Assembly: GCA_013397115.1 (NCBI GenBank)
Contig: VWZW01001378.1
Location: 63,761 to 127,760 of the forward strand
Source: Edolisoma coerulescens
Taxonomy: Eukaryota > Chordata > Aves > Passeriformes > Campephagidae
Direction of reading: 5' to 3'
Length of the DNA: 64,000 nt
The notes beneath the pieces were generated by a model, which searched no databases, had not been told where the DNA came from, and saw nothing but the letters and a program-made list of their open reading frames with translations. Shown one piece after another: positions 34,670 to 47,279 of this stretch. The position numbers were made by a program, and so were the translations under genes. Within the stretch, counting starts at the first letter, position 1. The number at the start of each line of letters is the position of its first letter.

Positions 34670-37600
34670 GTGAGTCTTCAGAATAGAGGGGAAAGAAAAA
34701 ATGAAAGGAAAACAAATAGCATTTCAGGAGAGAAACATTGCATGCTGTGAATGTTCTGTGCTGAGGTGAGCACAAGGCAGAAGCCACTGTGCTGAAGGAG
34801 AGGTGTGGAGTGATCCTGAGTGAAGAAGGACCAGGCTCCCCAGCACAGGAGGCTGCATAGCCTGCATAGCGCCAAAGCAAAACATTGGCATTGAAATGCT
34901 TAAGGAACTCCCAGCCTCCCTTATGTGGAGCCTAGAGATTGCTCCATGTTGGGCTGTGCCAGGCTCTATTCACCTGACTCAGGCTTTGCTCTAACTGACC
35001 TGGTTTCTCCCAACACTGTCCCTCTGTGCTGCCCCAGCAGTGAGGTCATTGGCTCTGGGGGCTGGACATGTCCTGACCTCAATCTTCCTCCGTGCAAACC
35101 TGACTCATGGGGACACCGAGTTGTTCCCAGGACACTGTGCTTCTGTAATTTCTTTCCCATTTTGGAACCTCGCAGTCAGAAATGCCAGGTGGCATGAGCC
35201 AGCTGGTGGCTGCTGCTTACCTGTGTGGCAGCAGAAGCAGGGGCTGTGCAGGTGCCTGGGGTGGGCACAGCAGGTTCTGCAGGTATGTCACATCACTGGT
35301 GCCACCCTCCAGTGCTGTTGGCTGCAGATCCACATGCAATCCAGGGTAGGATGGTGACTTCTGGGTACTGGCAGCAAGGAGTGGTGGGGCCACAGAACTT
35401 CTGTCTTTTCTGGGGAGTTACCAGCTCTTTGGGAGCAGCTGCCAGGGTGGGTTGGCAGAGCTGCATGATGTGCGGCTTAATGATGCTCAGCCAGAGGAGG
35501 TGCAGTGGGGGTTTGGTCATGTAGAGTCATCTGAGCCGCCTTTCCCAGGTAATAGATTTTATTTCTAACTACATATAGGCTTGTGTGACCCATTATATTG
35601 AATAACTACACTGTTCCTCTCACTGGTTCCTTTAATAACAACCTTCTGCTCCAGCTAGTGTGAAGGTCAGCTGCAATTCCTGTAGGTTCTCCGTCTCATT
35701 TAAGTGAGAATTTGCTAACTAGCATCCAAAATACCTTCTCAATCCTTTTTTGACTCCTGTCCTTTGCAGGACCACTCTTACAGCCATGCTAGGGTAAGCA
35801 CCACGGTTCCTGAGGGACTGATAGTAAGGCAGGTGACAGACCCAGTCTGGTGCCATTGGCACATCCCTGCTTGTTCCAAAACGGCCAAATTCTCATGCCC
35901 GAGCACAGGCATGTGTTTGTTGTGCCAACTCTCAGGAATTCGTCTCACAACCTGCCTCTGCCTTGTTCTAGTTTTTGGAGCCTTTGCTAGAAATGTGCTT
36001 CCTTGATAAGATTTTTAATCATTAGCCATGAATTTCTGCTCGTAATTAAGCAATTGTGTGAGTTAAGTGCTTAGAGACATGGGAGAAATGTATACATGAT
36101 AACACATAAGCAGTGGTTTTTTGCATGCTTGTTGCTACTGCCATTGCCCCTGCTGATGTGAGTAAACCCGGCCCTTACCACGCTGTGGGTGTTTGTCCCA
36201 CCTGCTGGGGTCTGTAGCTTGCTTATGGAGCAGGGGAGACCTTCACACTCCCTTGCATTTGCAAGATGTGTGGATTCAGCTTCATGTTCTGTCCTTATCT
36301 CTTCTCCAGCCCCCCTGCCACTGCTCATCCTAACAGGAACACTTTTGCCTCCTGCCAGCCCTGGGTCCTTATCTCTCCCACAGGCAAGGATGTACACAGG
36401 AACCTGTCTCTGCTGCATCTCCATGACTTGTTCAAACACATGCTCAAAATTTCACATCTCCTTCCTTTCCTGTGAAACAAGGGACCTGCATATCAGCAGT
36501 GAATTTCCATTTTTATGTGGCTTGTGAATGTCTGCCGTGGCAGAGAATAAACTATTCAAATGCTTTTCTCTGAAGGAACCAAACAAGCAAACACATGGTT
36601 TGGTTTCAGTCCAGAGCTTTAGGGACTGAGAGCTGGCATTGCTTGAGGCTCCCATGAATGCATTCCCTCTGCATGTCACTGGCCCTGCAAGCTTCTCCTG
36701 CCTTTTGGTGGCTGTCACCCTGTAGAAGTGACTGGAGGGGAGCTGTCTGGGCTGTGCTGAGGTGCCAGCACCCACAGTGCTCTGATGTCAAAGGGTGCAA
36801 GTGAAATGCCACAGTGGGGACAGATGGGTAGGTAGCTAGGTGGTAAAACAAGTGGCTGGGTGGTCAAGCTCAGAGGTAGTGGCTAATGCCATGCTCCAGC
36901 TCGGTGCTGGTACTACACTTAAAACTGCAGGGCAGGGCTAGAGGTCTCTCTTGGTTTACAACTTTTAGGAGAGAGCCAGCTCGTCAGGTGTTCAGAGGAT
37001 CCCAACCTGCATGATGCCATCAGTAGGCTCCAGAGCAGGGCAGTGATGTGGAGGCACATAAGCAGGCTGGGGAGGAGCATGAAACCCAGCAAGGGCAAAC
37101 CAAAAGATCCTGCACCAGGAAAAGGAGCACTTTGCAACAAAACAGGCTGAGGACTGTTTGATTCCTGGAGGGTCTCCAGGGATGAGGCAGACTGGGAGCT
37201 GACCATCAGTCTGCCATGTGCATTGGTGGTGAGAATGGTCAGCATCATCCTGGGCAGGAGTTGGAGGGAAGGAGTTATCCCTCCTTCACTTGGAACTTAC
37301 GGACTCACAATGGGAATAGTACTGGTTTGGGCCCCCTCAGCACAAAGAAATAATTGGCAGAAATTCATATGCTTCTGCCTGATACTGTGAGTAGAGATGG
37401 AGTCAGGGAGCTGTTAACAGAGGGAGATCAGGCCCCTCTCTGTAAAGCAGCGGTGCCAGCAGTCCACGCAGAAGGGACAAGTTTGCTCTAGACCCCAGTT
37501 ACGGTTAAATGACTGAGCCATGAATCCCACTTTGAGGCTGGAGGGAGCCCTATAGACCTCTTTCCTGTCATAGGGAAGATTCTAATGTCTACACGGAGAC

Positions 37601-40600
37601 TGGGAAAAATCACTTTCCTCATTCCTCTNCAGCAGCCCAGTGGCACCTTCTTCCAATCCCTGGCTTGGCATCCTGTTTGCCTGTGCTCTGTGCCCCATGC
37701 CTAACTCACCTTTTCCTCTGGGAGACTATGAATGACAGGAGGAAGGCTGGTAGACCCTACATGAGTTTGGTGACCGTTGGTAAATATTCCTGCATGTGCT
37801 GGGAGCAGGCATCAATATTGGCTCCATCATATGTCATGGGAAGTCACAGGATCCCCAGAACAGCCACCAACCTCACCTGGGAAAGGGGACATAGCAGCAC
37901 CTGCAGCAGCTTGCACAGAATGAACACTTCTCTTTAACCCTCATTGTCTGGTAGCTGACACTTCAAAGCATGAAAGTTTATATTCCTTGTAAACGTTCAT
38001 TTTGTCTAGTGTAGCTCTCTGTATATTTTTGTTATTTATTTAAAGCTTTAATCCACTGTTGGTTCCTACTAGATTCGTGGCCTCAGCATCATCTCAGGGC
38101 ACAGGATCCCACAGGTTAATGAGATGCTGTATGCAGAAATAATCCCCAATAATTTGGTACTGNCTGTGCCCCTAACGTGCTGTCACTTTGGAAACACGGC
38201 GTATTGTTTTCCCAACAGCCTTTCCTTTCTGGGGGAGAGTCTCTGGGGAAGGGCAGGCAGGAGCACACTGCACCTTCTCCACCCTGTTGTGTACTCACAG
38301 AGTGAAGCCTGCTGCCACCTGGCCATGCTTGCTCCATTACAAAGAGGTGGTCCTGGCGCTGTTTGCTTCTTTGAATGGAGATGGTGGTTTCTGCTTGCAG
38401 CTTCTGCCTCCTCTGCTCCTTTTACTGCCTCACACTTGGCTTTGGGAGCTCAGCAGAAGGAAGCTGGGTGCACACTGGGAAATGCAGTACTTGCAGGGGT
38501 TTTATTCTGTGGCCTATGTGGGGACCCAGAGCCCTTTCCTGAGGTGAAGTGTTTGAAAGGAAGCACAGCTTCTGAAGCAGCTGTTGGCTGCTCACAGAGA
38601 CCATACCATTACCATATTTCCCTCACCTCTGGAAGGCTGGGCCTTCTCTCTAGTGCTATCCCTCCTCCTTCATGGGATCTGCTGCCCTGCTGACTGGAGC
38701 TGGCATGGTGACAGGGACCAGTGCTGCTTGCCTGAGGTCTTTTCTTGATCCTTTGTAGCTTCACAAACCACCAGCCTGTTTCCAGCACCAGCTCAGGTCT
38801 CTCTTCACAGATCACTACTTGTGTCCGTGGGTCTGCTCCCAAGATGTATCTGAAGGTCTGTGTTCTCTCATGTGTAGGGCAGATGGCGGCACTCAGCAAG
38901 GGGACAGAGGGGAAATATGAGGAGTGGTGCGAGAGCTACTGTATGTTTGCCTGCTCCAAGGAACCCATCCCAGAAGCTGTGTCCCATTTGAGTCCTGACA
39001 GGGCTGGGGCAGAGGGGCTTGCAGAAGTTTCATTGCTGAGACAGGGGTTTGGACAAACCATGCTTGTGTCCACCTTCAGCATGTGTGTGCCCTTGCCATC
39101 GTGCTCATGATGCTGCAGCTGAGCTGGACAAAGGTCATATGCAAGTAGCCATGATAACTAGTTTAAATCCTTATTCCAGTTCTTGTGTTGGAAGTGCTGG
39201 GACAGCAGCCCCTGCTGCCCCTCAGTTTCTGTCCCCTCCCTCCATTCCTTCCTCCCATCTCCAGGGTTGAAACCCCTGCTCTGCCACCCCTTCTCCCCTC
39301 ACCAGGGTTGCTGTTCACCCCATCCCCTCCTCTCCTGGCAATCTCTGCATGCTGGGTGACAGGAAAGGGTAGACTCTCCAGAATTGTGATGCTGAGAATA
39401 TAGTCATTAATGGGACTCTTGAAACCCAGATGTCCTTTCTGAACACCGGTAATTTGTTTTTAATGAAAAACCATGCAGTGACCCTGAACAAATGAATTTC
39501 CTTTATAAGAAGTCTATGTGCAATTACCCGACTAAAGGGACCTGAAAACACTGACATTCAAAACTGGGCTTTGAAAAGAATGGCATAAAAAATAGCAATG
39601 CTGTCATTAGCAATCTTTTATCTAGGAGAAGATGCTTGTTCTAACATGTTAAGGGGAAGGAGATGATGTTGCAAACAAAACATGTGGTTTTCAAATCCAT
39701 TTTTTCATTGTGGCTGGCAGGTACTGATGCTGAGGAACAGTAAGGTTGTGTGACTTCTTCCTGTTGGGGCTGTTCCTCACACCTGACTCTGCAAGGACCC
39801 TCCCTCAGTCCACTGGCACCCAGCCTGCAGCAAGGGGTGCAGGGGCCCGGAATGCCAGCCTCATGTCATGGAGGCGTCAGGAGGCAGACATTTGGATGAG
39901 TGAGACTACCAGGATCCAGTCTGTAGGGACTGGTGGAATTTGAATCCACTGGCACACTGAAAACTTTATTCATAGTTATTTTTATATGTTTGTGGTTTTT
40001 TGTTCTGGCTCTGTCTTTGCCAAAGTTTTGCAACAGCATGTTGTAATCTTGTGACAATATTTAGGAAATAAAAGAGAAGCAGCTGAGAGATAAAATGCCT
40101 AAAACCAGGGGCAGAGAAAGCAAATTGCAGTAGGTGGGATGTTAGAAGGCATCAGTGAACCAGGTCCTCCTCTGATGTACAACATAATGCTGGAACTGCT
40201 TGGTTACTTGGACACTAACATTGTTCTGGTCAGTGAGAGTGAAAGGAGATTCTGGCCCTTTAAGCTAGATGGACCTAAAGCAAATGACGACTAAACCTTA
40301 ACAATTCTTTGGTGAAGCAGAAAGTTTGCAACTTACCTCCTCAGAGCTTGGAAGTGATTTCCCAAGTGTTTGCCATCTGCTTCACCTGCTTCATGCTGCT
40401 GTTGTGGCCAGGATGGGTATGTCTGCTTGGGTTATAGGTACCTGTGCCTTTTTGACAGATCACGCAGCTCAAACGCAAACCCAGATGTCCCTAGGTGCAC
40501 CCCAAAGACACCTTCAGCCCCTGCAGGTGCACACAAAAACATTCCAAGGCTTCAGTGCCACAGTCAGAAGACCTGCTACCAAAGGGCAGAAGTGCTGACA

Positions 40601-40789
40601 TGTGGCCTTCGCTAGTTAAGCAAATTCTTTGTGTTTTTCCCCAAGTCTGAGGCTGCTCCCCAAAAGTGTCTCCCCACCCTTCTGTAGTCTTAGAAGACAA
40701 ATCCCAGAGAAGTTTCATCACATATGATGGAGTATGTGATGTGCCATCGCAAATATCTTAGGGCAATACCAAATTGCAAATCAGCTGAA
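34670..40789. other. Proximal intron 8, no genes seen
   Basis: Mostly unremarkable sequence with single uncalled bases at 37629 and 38163. A short AT-rich island at 36005-36070 contains CGTAATTAAGCAATTG. A 189-codon + frame at 38124-38693 crosses an uncalled base and shows no domain. I identify no repeats. Confidence 0.55.
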
Positions 40790-41060
40790 AAATGATTCCC
40801 TTAATTAATAATGAAGCAGTTAGGTAAATGGTATATGTTTAGCCTCTGCTCGTGTACATTTTGAATGAGGGTCTGCCAGAATCTTGAAAGTCTGGAGAAA
40901 CATTTTGGTTCTCATCTCTCAGGAATGTAATTACCGTGCTTGCACAGAATATAGATAAAATTTATATTGTTTTCAATATGATGTTGTCAGATATTATTTC
41001 ATTGAATTGATTTAGAAATTATGCTGAAGAGGAAGATGAAATGCTGGAAAGCCTACAGCC
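40790..41060. promoter_or_regulatory. AT-rich candidate non-coding element
   Basis: Repeat-free AT-rich sequence begins TTAATTAATAATGAAGC near 40800 and includes GGAATGTAATTACCG near 40921 and ATTGAATTGATTTAG near 41002. It may form one unit with the block at 41380-41600. The call is by composition only. Confidence 0.28.
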
Positions 41061-41379
41061 TTTGGATCTACTGATCCACTTTCCCCTCGCAGAGCGATCC
41101 TCACCTGGGGTCAGTTAGGCCCTCTGCTCTTTACTCCAGCTGAGGATGTGGTCCCCAGTGTCCCATGCATGGCAAAGGGCAGACCACTCTGCTTTGCTGG
41201 CCCTCTCTGCTCTGTCCATAATTTCTGCCTCCTCCTGTCGAGGTAAGACATTGTGCATATCTAAACATAAGTAAGCAAGGTGAAGTGTGTATAAACAAAG
41301 AGGTCTGTATTTAGGAGTGAGGAGGAGGAGAGAAAACATATTGTATTGCTCCACTCTTTGGAAATTTCTATGCATTTGT

Positions 41380-41600
41380 AATAACAAAATTACCATAATT
41401 TGCTCGTTAACGCAGCTAGATCAGTCAAGCATTGTTCCAAACATGCAGAGGCTGCCTCTCGCTCTAGGTCTGCCAGTGAGTTAAGCACGGTAGAAATTAG
41501 CATGCAAATAGCCCTAATTCGGCCGAGCTGTCAGATCCGCATTCATCTGCTTGTTCCCTTTGAAATCCTTGACAGGAGGGGCTCAGACAAGCCCATCCTC
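41380..41600. promoter_or_regulatory. Candidate enhancer-like element with perfect octamer
   Basis: This 220-bp block combines AT-type sites with about eight retained CpGs in otherwise CpG-poor intron DNA. It contains the palindrome CGTTAACG at 41405-41412, AAATTAG next to ATGCAAAT at 41502-41509, CCCTAATTCGGCCG near 41512 and CCTTTGAAATC, a TCF/LEF-like site, near 41558. It has no repeat character. Octamers are bound by POU2F2 with POU2AF1 in B cells, which would suit PAX5. Function and conservation are inferred. Confidence 0.38.
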
Positions 41601-42939
41601 CAGTAGATCCAGCCAGAAGAGTACCGAGGGGGCACCTCCTGAGTGACAGTTTGGCTACCTTCAGTCAAATCCATCTATCTCATCAGCCAGCAGTGGTGGC
41701 ACTGGGGGCCGTGGGTTGGAGTGCGTCTTCCAGCCAGACCTCCATGCCAAAACTGTCCCCTCCCCACCCCAGGATGGTGCCAGGGTTTGGGGCTCCAGCA
41801 GCTGACTGATGCTGCTCTTTGGATAGGGGAGTGCTCTGTTCAGACACCAATGTTCAAGTTAAGATGCTGTTGGATCCAAGAGTGTTTAGGCTGGGTTTTT
41901 TTAGTATTGAGGGATGGAAACCAGGGCTTGTGGTCATTTCGTCTGGAGCCTTGGCCAAGACTCCTGGGTTGTCTGTGGTTACAAAGCTCATGGAGCATCA
42001 CTGCAGATGATGGTGCTCTGGGCAGTAATGGGATGCTTCCTGCACCATATCTGCCCATGGTCCCTGAAGATGGGAGGAGAGAGAGGGAGGCACGCAGCTG
42101 ATGGCACGGGGCTCTGTCCTGCATCCCCAGAAAGGGAACTGTGGGACTATTCTGTCTCCAAGGTACCCACAGGGTGACCCTGGTGGCAGCTGGGAATGGT
42201 TCTCTGTTAATGATCCTTCAGTGTTACGGGTCAGATGTGCTGCCCACCTTTAAGCAAGATTGGTCATTTTAAAAGCAATAGTGAGAATTTAATAAGTCTT
42301 TTGTTGCTGGTTTGTTTCTTTTCTTTTAGGGGGAGGTTATGTTACTAAATATTTTTCTGTCCTTTGCAAGACAGTAATTTTGAGACCCGTTGTGCTGGCA
42401 GCTACAATAAACTGCCCAGAAACTTAAAGATGGTGTGTTAAAAGCTCAGTAACTTGCTTTGTATGACCTGGCACATGGGTCTGATTTGCAGAGTTTGCCG
42501 TATGCAGGATCAGTTCAGCCCTAACCCAGGCAGCTCCCAGGGTCTCCTCTGGGCACTAAGAACACTCCCCCTGTATGCAGAGGCTGCAGGGGAACTGCCA
42601 TTCTCCTCTGTGAAGGCAGGAGCAGCTTTACAGAGGGTTTGCTAATAGATCATTGTTCTGCTGGCTCTCAAAGCAGTGACAGTGGCTTCCCAGCTGATGC
42701 ACCCCCAATGTGCTGGCTGTGACAGCTTGATGTCCAGCCAGATGTGGCATGCCAAGGGTGAGGCACACTGCTGCATCCTCTGCGTTCCATGGGTCCACTC
42801 CTGTTTGCTCTTGTTCTTCATGACAGACAGCTGTCCTTTGGTGAAAACACAATAATGAAAAGATAACTGTAATTAGAAAGCCATGAGACCTACATTAGTT
42901 CTGATTTTGGAAGGCTGAGGCTTGGATTAGTGTAGCAGA
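41601..42939. other. Intron 8 stretch without recognised features
   Basis: No exon or repeat is identified. A 152-codon + frame at 41643-42101 has no recognisable domain and looks like chance. Confidence 0.55.
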
Positions 42940-43157
42940 GCTATGAGAGTGGTAAGACATTGCACAAGTTGCCCAGAGAGACTGTGGCTGCCACATCCCT
43001 GGAGGTGTCCAAGGCCAGGTTGGAGGGGCTTGGAGCCACCTGGGATAGTGGAATGGTATAGTGCCTGGTTTAGTCCCATGGCAGGTGTTGGGACTACATG
43101 AACTTTAAGGTTCCATCCAACCCAAACCATTCTGTTATTCTGTGATTCTATGATTCA
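42940..43157 (+). mobile_element. CR1 LINE 3' tail
   Basis: Landmarks in order: GTTGCCCAGAGAGACTGTGG near 42968, CCACATCCCTGGAGGTGTCC near 42991, TTTAGTCCCATGGCAGGTG near 43070, AAGGTTCCATCCAACCC near 43107, then the tail TTCTGTGATTCTATGATTC ending near 43156. This is the clearest avian CR1 end in the window, 5'-truncated to about 220 bp and on the + strand. Confidence 0.95.
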
Positions 43158-45539
43158 AGTGCCCAGTATTCTCAGCCTCACACAGGCATTGCCTCTAAGC
43201 AAGGAAGGGACAGCTAGAGCTGACCTGGACTGCCTTGTACTTGCAGGACTGAACTCAACCACCTTGCATGTAGTGTGGTTTTTTAGAGGAGAGAAATAGC
43301 CATGTGAGAGCACATAACACAGATTATAACTTCTGAGAATTCTGTTTTTCATGCTTGTGTCTTCTTTGTGTTATGTCAGCACACAGAGTTTAAAAAAATT
43401 GGAGATTACAGAAGTGTCGTGGTTGAGAACAGCAAGTTTTTGGACCTTTGAGCCCTGCAAAGTGCCCAGCATCTGTCAGGGCTGCCAGCAGTGGCTCAGG
43501 CACCAGATGACCTTACCTGTGGGGTGTGTGGAGCAGCCCAACCCAGCCACCAAAATCAATCAGGCAGTTTCCAAACAAATTGTGTTTGACAATGAGCAAA
43601 TGCTGAGATCCCCAAAGTAAGCAGAGTGGAAAGCACTTCATGGCCCACTGTGTCCATGAGCAGGAGTGTGACACAGCTGCTCTTTTCCTGCCATACCACA
43701 CAGCATGGCAGCTGGTAACAGTGATGGGAGAGTAAAGTCTATGTTCCCATCATGTCTGAGCTCGACAGCCCAACAGTCCAGTGCTTCCATGTGGTGGGGG
43801 TTGGGATGATGCATTTCCTTTCCTCCTGAGCGTTAGACCATGGCTAGCCCACCTCTTGCTGAGATTCTTGTCTCGGAGGGGGCTTCTCGTGTGCCATCCC
43901 CAGCTTGGGTTTCTGCATGCACTGAGTGAAGTGCCTGGCTCAGGGTGACAAGGGTTCAATGTCTGCCGAGCTTCAAGGTGTCAAGAAGCACTTTCCAAGT
44001 TGTCCTGCAATGAGATGGATGTCTCCTGCTTCCAGCATTTCTGTGGCCAAGGGAATGCCGCAGACTAGATCCTGAACCCAAGCACCCCCCTGCTCCCTGA
44101 GCACTCCTGTCTGCCATGGGAGGATGACCCTAGAGGTTTTGGGGGACTTTGTAGCCACTCTCCTGCAGGCTGTTGTTTATTAGTTCAGTCTTTTTGCTAC
44201 TTGCTGAACTTACTTTCTGAGACGGTAGGTTTGACTTCTTTATGATTGTTGCTGGAGGGGGTTTGCTTGCAGTTAGGACTGTTTGAACATAGAACATCTG
44301 CCCTGTGGTAAACTCCAGTTCTCAGAACTGATGCCTATGGCACAAATTGAAACAAAATACTTTGATAATAAAATAAAACTCTTTCCAGGAGTTTCTGGAA
44401 CTCCTTGAGACTTTATCAAAACAAGTGAAAATGTTTATACAGTACAATAGAGTGCAGTGCAGTGCAATTCAATGTAATGTGATCAGTGCAAAACAAATAA
44501 AATGGGGTAACAGAAAGAAAGCAAAATTAAGTGAGAACTTTTAATCAAAATGACATGCTGTAGTAAAAATGAAGGAAGGTGCTCCAAGGACTGCCCTTTT
44601 TCCACAGCACAAATTTCCTCTGAAAACGCAGTTTAAAGCAGAGGTTGTCCATCTGTAGGAAGCAGTATTTGTGTTGGAAAACTATTGTGTGGTCAGCTGT
44701 GTGGGGCAGGTGTGAACCCCTGTGGACAGGGGATGCAGGAGCTAAGAGTCCAAGGATGCTTCTCCTACTCATGGGGTGCATGTTCTGGGCCAGGAGAAGA
44801 GGGACAGTCTGCATGGGGAAGTGAGAAGTCTCCAGAAATAAGTATGTGTTCACTTGTTTCTGTCAGCAAATACGGCACTGGGGCACTTCAACTGAGAATA
44901 AGTCATCTGTCTCTTGTGACCGCAGTAGGCTCTGCACTGACTGTACAGTAAGCAAGCTGGGAAATGTAAGTGTCACCTCCTCAATTCCTACATTAAAGGA
45001 CTAAAAGCAGCATCTTGTACTGACCTGATGTCCTTTCAGTAGCAGATGCATTAAATCCTGTCAGTCTTGGGTGCTTTACTCCACCAACACTGTCACAAGT
45101 AACTGCTGGGTGAACATGGATGTTTTACTCAGGTGGAGAGGTGTGCACAGACACCATGGTGGGACAAGCAGTGCCCAGATGGGAGAAGGTCTGCTTGCTT
45201 CGTCTGGTAAAGGTGTGGGCACAGGCTGTTGGTGCTGCCCCATCTTTTTCTCCTACCAGCCTTCTTCAGGATGAAGGAGCCATCTCAGCTCAGGCTAGTT
45301 TGTCTTTGATTCTTGCACATTTACTGAAGTCAGGAAACATTATGCCAGGAATCAATGAGGAGCCTGGTCCTGGTGAGGTGTGCACTGGGCTGTTGGAAGC
45401 CATGGGTCCCCTAGGGCGTTTGCCATGACAAGCTATGATGTCCTCAAGTATCAGCTTGCTATTTTGTGGGAGGAGACTCCCTATCTGCCATCCCTTCTCC
45501 ACCTGTGTCTTCTCTTCCTCGGCACCATTTTTGGCTGAT
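43158..45539. other. Intron 8 stretch without recognised genes
   Basis: A weak GTGCA pentamer run lies at 44452-44467, and 44160-44540 is AT-rich. Nothing else can be named. Confidence 0.55.
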
Positions 45540-45850
45540 TCAGCTGGATCAAGTCAGGCTAAGCAGCTGCAGACATTATTTGGAAATGGCTTAGGCTACA
45601 AAGCATTTGCCAGCAAAGTGTCCCATTCGATGTGGCAGAGGACTGAGCTGCCACATTCCCAGAGATCTGAGATCGGCTGGCAAGATTTTATTCTGCATTT
45701 AAAGGATGATTGTAATGTGGATGTGGTGTAGAACCAAAGCAGTGTGGTGGAAATTAAGTGAGAAATTATCTGTCTTCTGTCACTCAGGCATTCATTTGCA
45801 TTGTCTCTGGTGTCAGAAAGAAAACCTGACATCATCTCTTCTGGGTATGT
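45540..45850. promoter_or_regulatory. Candidate conserved non-coding element with octamer
   Basis: The block is repeat-free, with TTATTCTGCATTTAAAGG near 45689, GATGATTGTAATGTGG near 45705 and a perfect ATTTGCAT at 45794-45801. GTGGAAATTAAGTG lies near 45747. The texture is like the other candidate elements of this intron; no direct proof of constraint is available. Confidence 0.3.
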
Positions 45851-46269
45851 GTGTCTGTATTTCAGAGCTTGCACAAGCTCCCCACTATGACAGAGTGGGG
45901 AAAGCAGACCCTGCTAGTGTGCTAAAGCCCCAGTCCAGGGGTGGATGAAGCCTGCAGTCCAGCTGAAAACCTGGCCTTGCAGAATAGCTGAGATGCTGAG
46001 ATTTTGTGTGGCTCAGCTGGCAGAGCTCATTCATGCAGGGGGTGAGCACATGAGACTTTTCCATCCATCAAAGGTGCTGCCACCTTGGCAGAAAGCGGGA
46101 GACCTGGCCCTCTCCTGGAGCTGCTGTCCCAGTCCCAGGTGAGCCATGGCCAGTCCATGATGGGGTCTGACAGTCACCGAGGACTGGGGTACCAGAGGAA
46201 TGCCTGAGACTGTGTTGATGTGGGAGGATGCTCCCTCACTCATGCAGACACTTTCCTGCCCATGTTCCC

Positions 46270-46510
46270 ACACCTGCATTGGAATATAATTGAGGACAGC
46301 CTCCATGTCAGCAGCAACATGCATTTATCAAGCTACCAAAACGCTCAATTTCCAGGCTTTATAATATTTGCAGTCTATGTTACTATGGCTTGTAATATTA
46401 TATCTTCTTCTGCTATGAGCTAAATTATTTGTGTAATTTCTGGAAGTAACTACACATTGCAGTGTCATTATAAAGGCTGAAATTATAGGAAAGGCTCAAG
46501 TCAGGATGAA
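46270..46510. promoter_or_regulatory. AT-rich candidate non-coding element
   Basis: Repeat-free AT-rich block with GGAATATAATTGAGG near 46280, GCTTTATAATATTTGC near 46355, TAATATTATATC near 46393 and CATTATAAAGG near 46465. It stands out from the GC-richer flanks. Function is inferred from composition only. Confidence 0.25.
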
Positions 46511-46814
46511 GCATGGGGTGGAATGTTTTTACCTGAACCAAATGCAATATTTCTGCTGCCTAGTTCAGAGATCTTAATCCCACAAGATACTTCTTGTGAC
46601 CTTTTACACCAATTTGGGATGAAACCATATTGCAAAACGTATTTTCTGTTAGTCAGTTGTTTACCCTTTCATCCCATCTGCGCTACCAAGCTGGTCAGTC
46701 TGGAGCAAAGAAGGTGAAATGGTGCCTGCCCTGATGTGCTATGGGGCTATTCATGCACAGGTCTGGAGTGCCTAGGCACATAGGCATGGAGTGACGTTCT
46801 GCGTGGATGCATCC

Positions 46815-46958
46815 CCTGTACTGCTCGTCCACTCCATGACCGTTGTCCAGCCTGTGCTGCTCATCTGCCACATGTCCCTTGTCTGCTCTGTGACCCTCAT
46901 CTACCCTGTCCCCTTATCTACTCGATGCCCTGCATTCTCTCCATGTCCCTTATCCACA
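46815..46958. repeat. Degenerate 36-bp minisatellite, four copies
   Basis: Four consecutive 36-bp segments start at 46815, 46851, 46887 and 46923. They share a pattern of CTG..CTCATCT..CC.TGTCCCTTGTCT with many differences, and each may itself be two 18-bp halves. Because 36 is a multiple of three, the + frame through it gives a 12-residue periodic peptide (PVLLVHSMTVVQ, PVLLICHMSLVC and so on). There is no other sign that it is coding. Confidence 0.65.
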
Positions 46959-47279
46959 TTTTGCCACTCACCTTTACTGCATACAGGATGCAATGAGGCT
47001 TTGAGAGGGTTGCAGCAGACCCACAGACCAGGCTTAGGTAGAGACAGTCTGGTATGAGCAGCTGCAGCAACTGGACAGAGCAGCTGTGTGTTCCCAGCCC
47101 CATATCTGGCAGCACTGGTACTGAGGCTCTGTGCATAGCCAAGTGTGGCTTGCTGATCTTGAAATCACTGTTGGCAGTGCAGCTTCTTGCTGCTGGGTCC
47201 ACCTGGGATCCCAAGAGTCTGCATGCCAGTGGCTGGTGGAGAGGGGAGATGATTCTACAGGGGCAGCGGAGAGAGGGAA

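Noticed and set aside
36950..37320. Possible 5' part of a LINE or LTR element
   Set aside because: The texture is faintly repeat-like but I could not match it to specific landmarks or find element ends.
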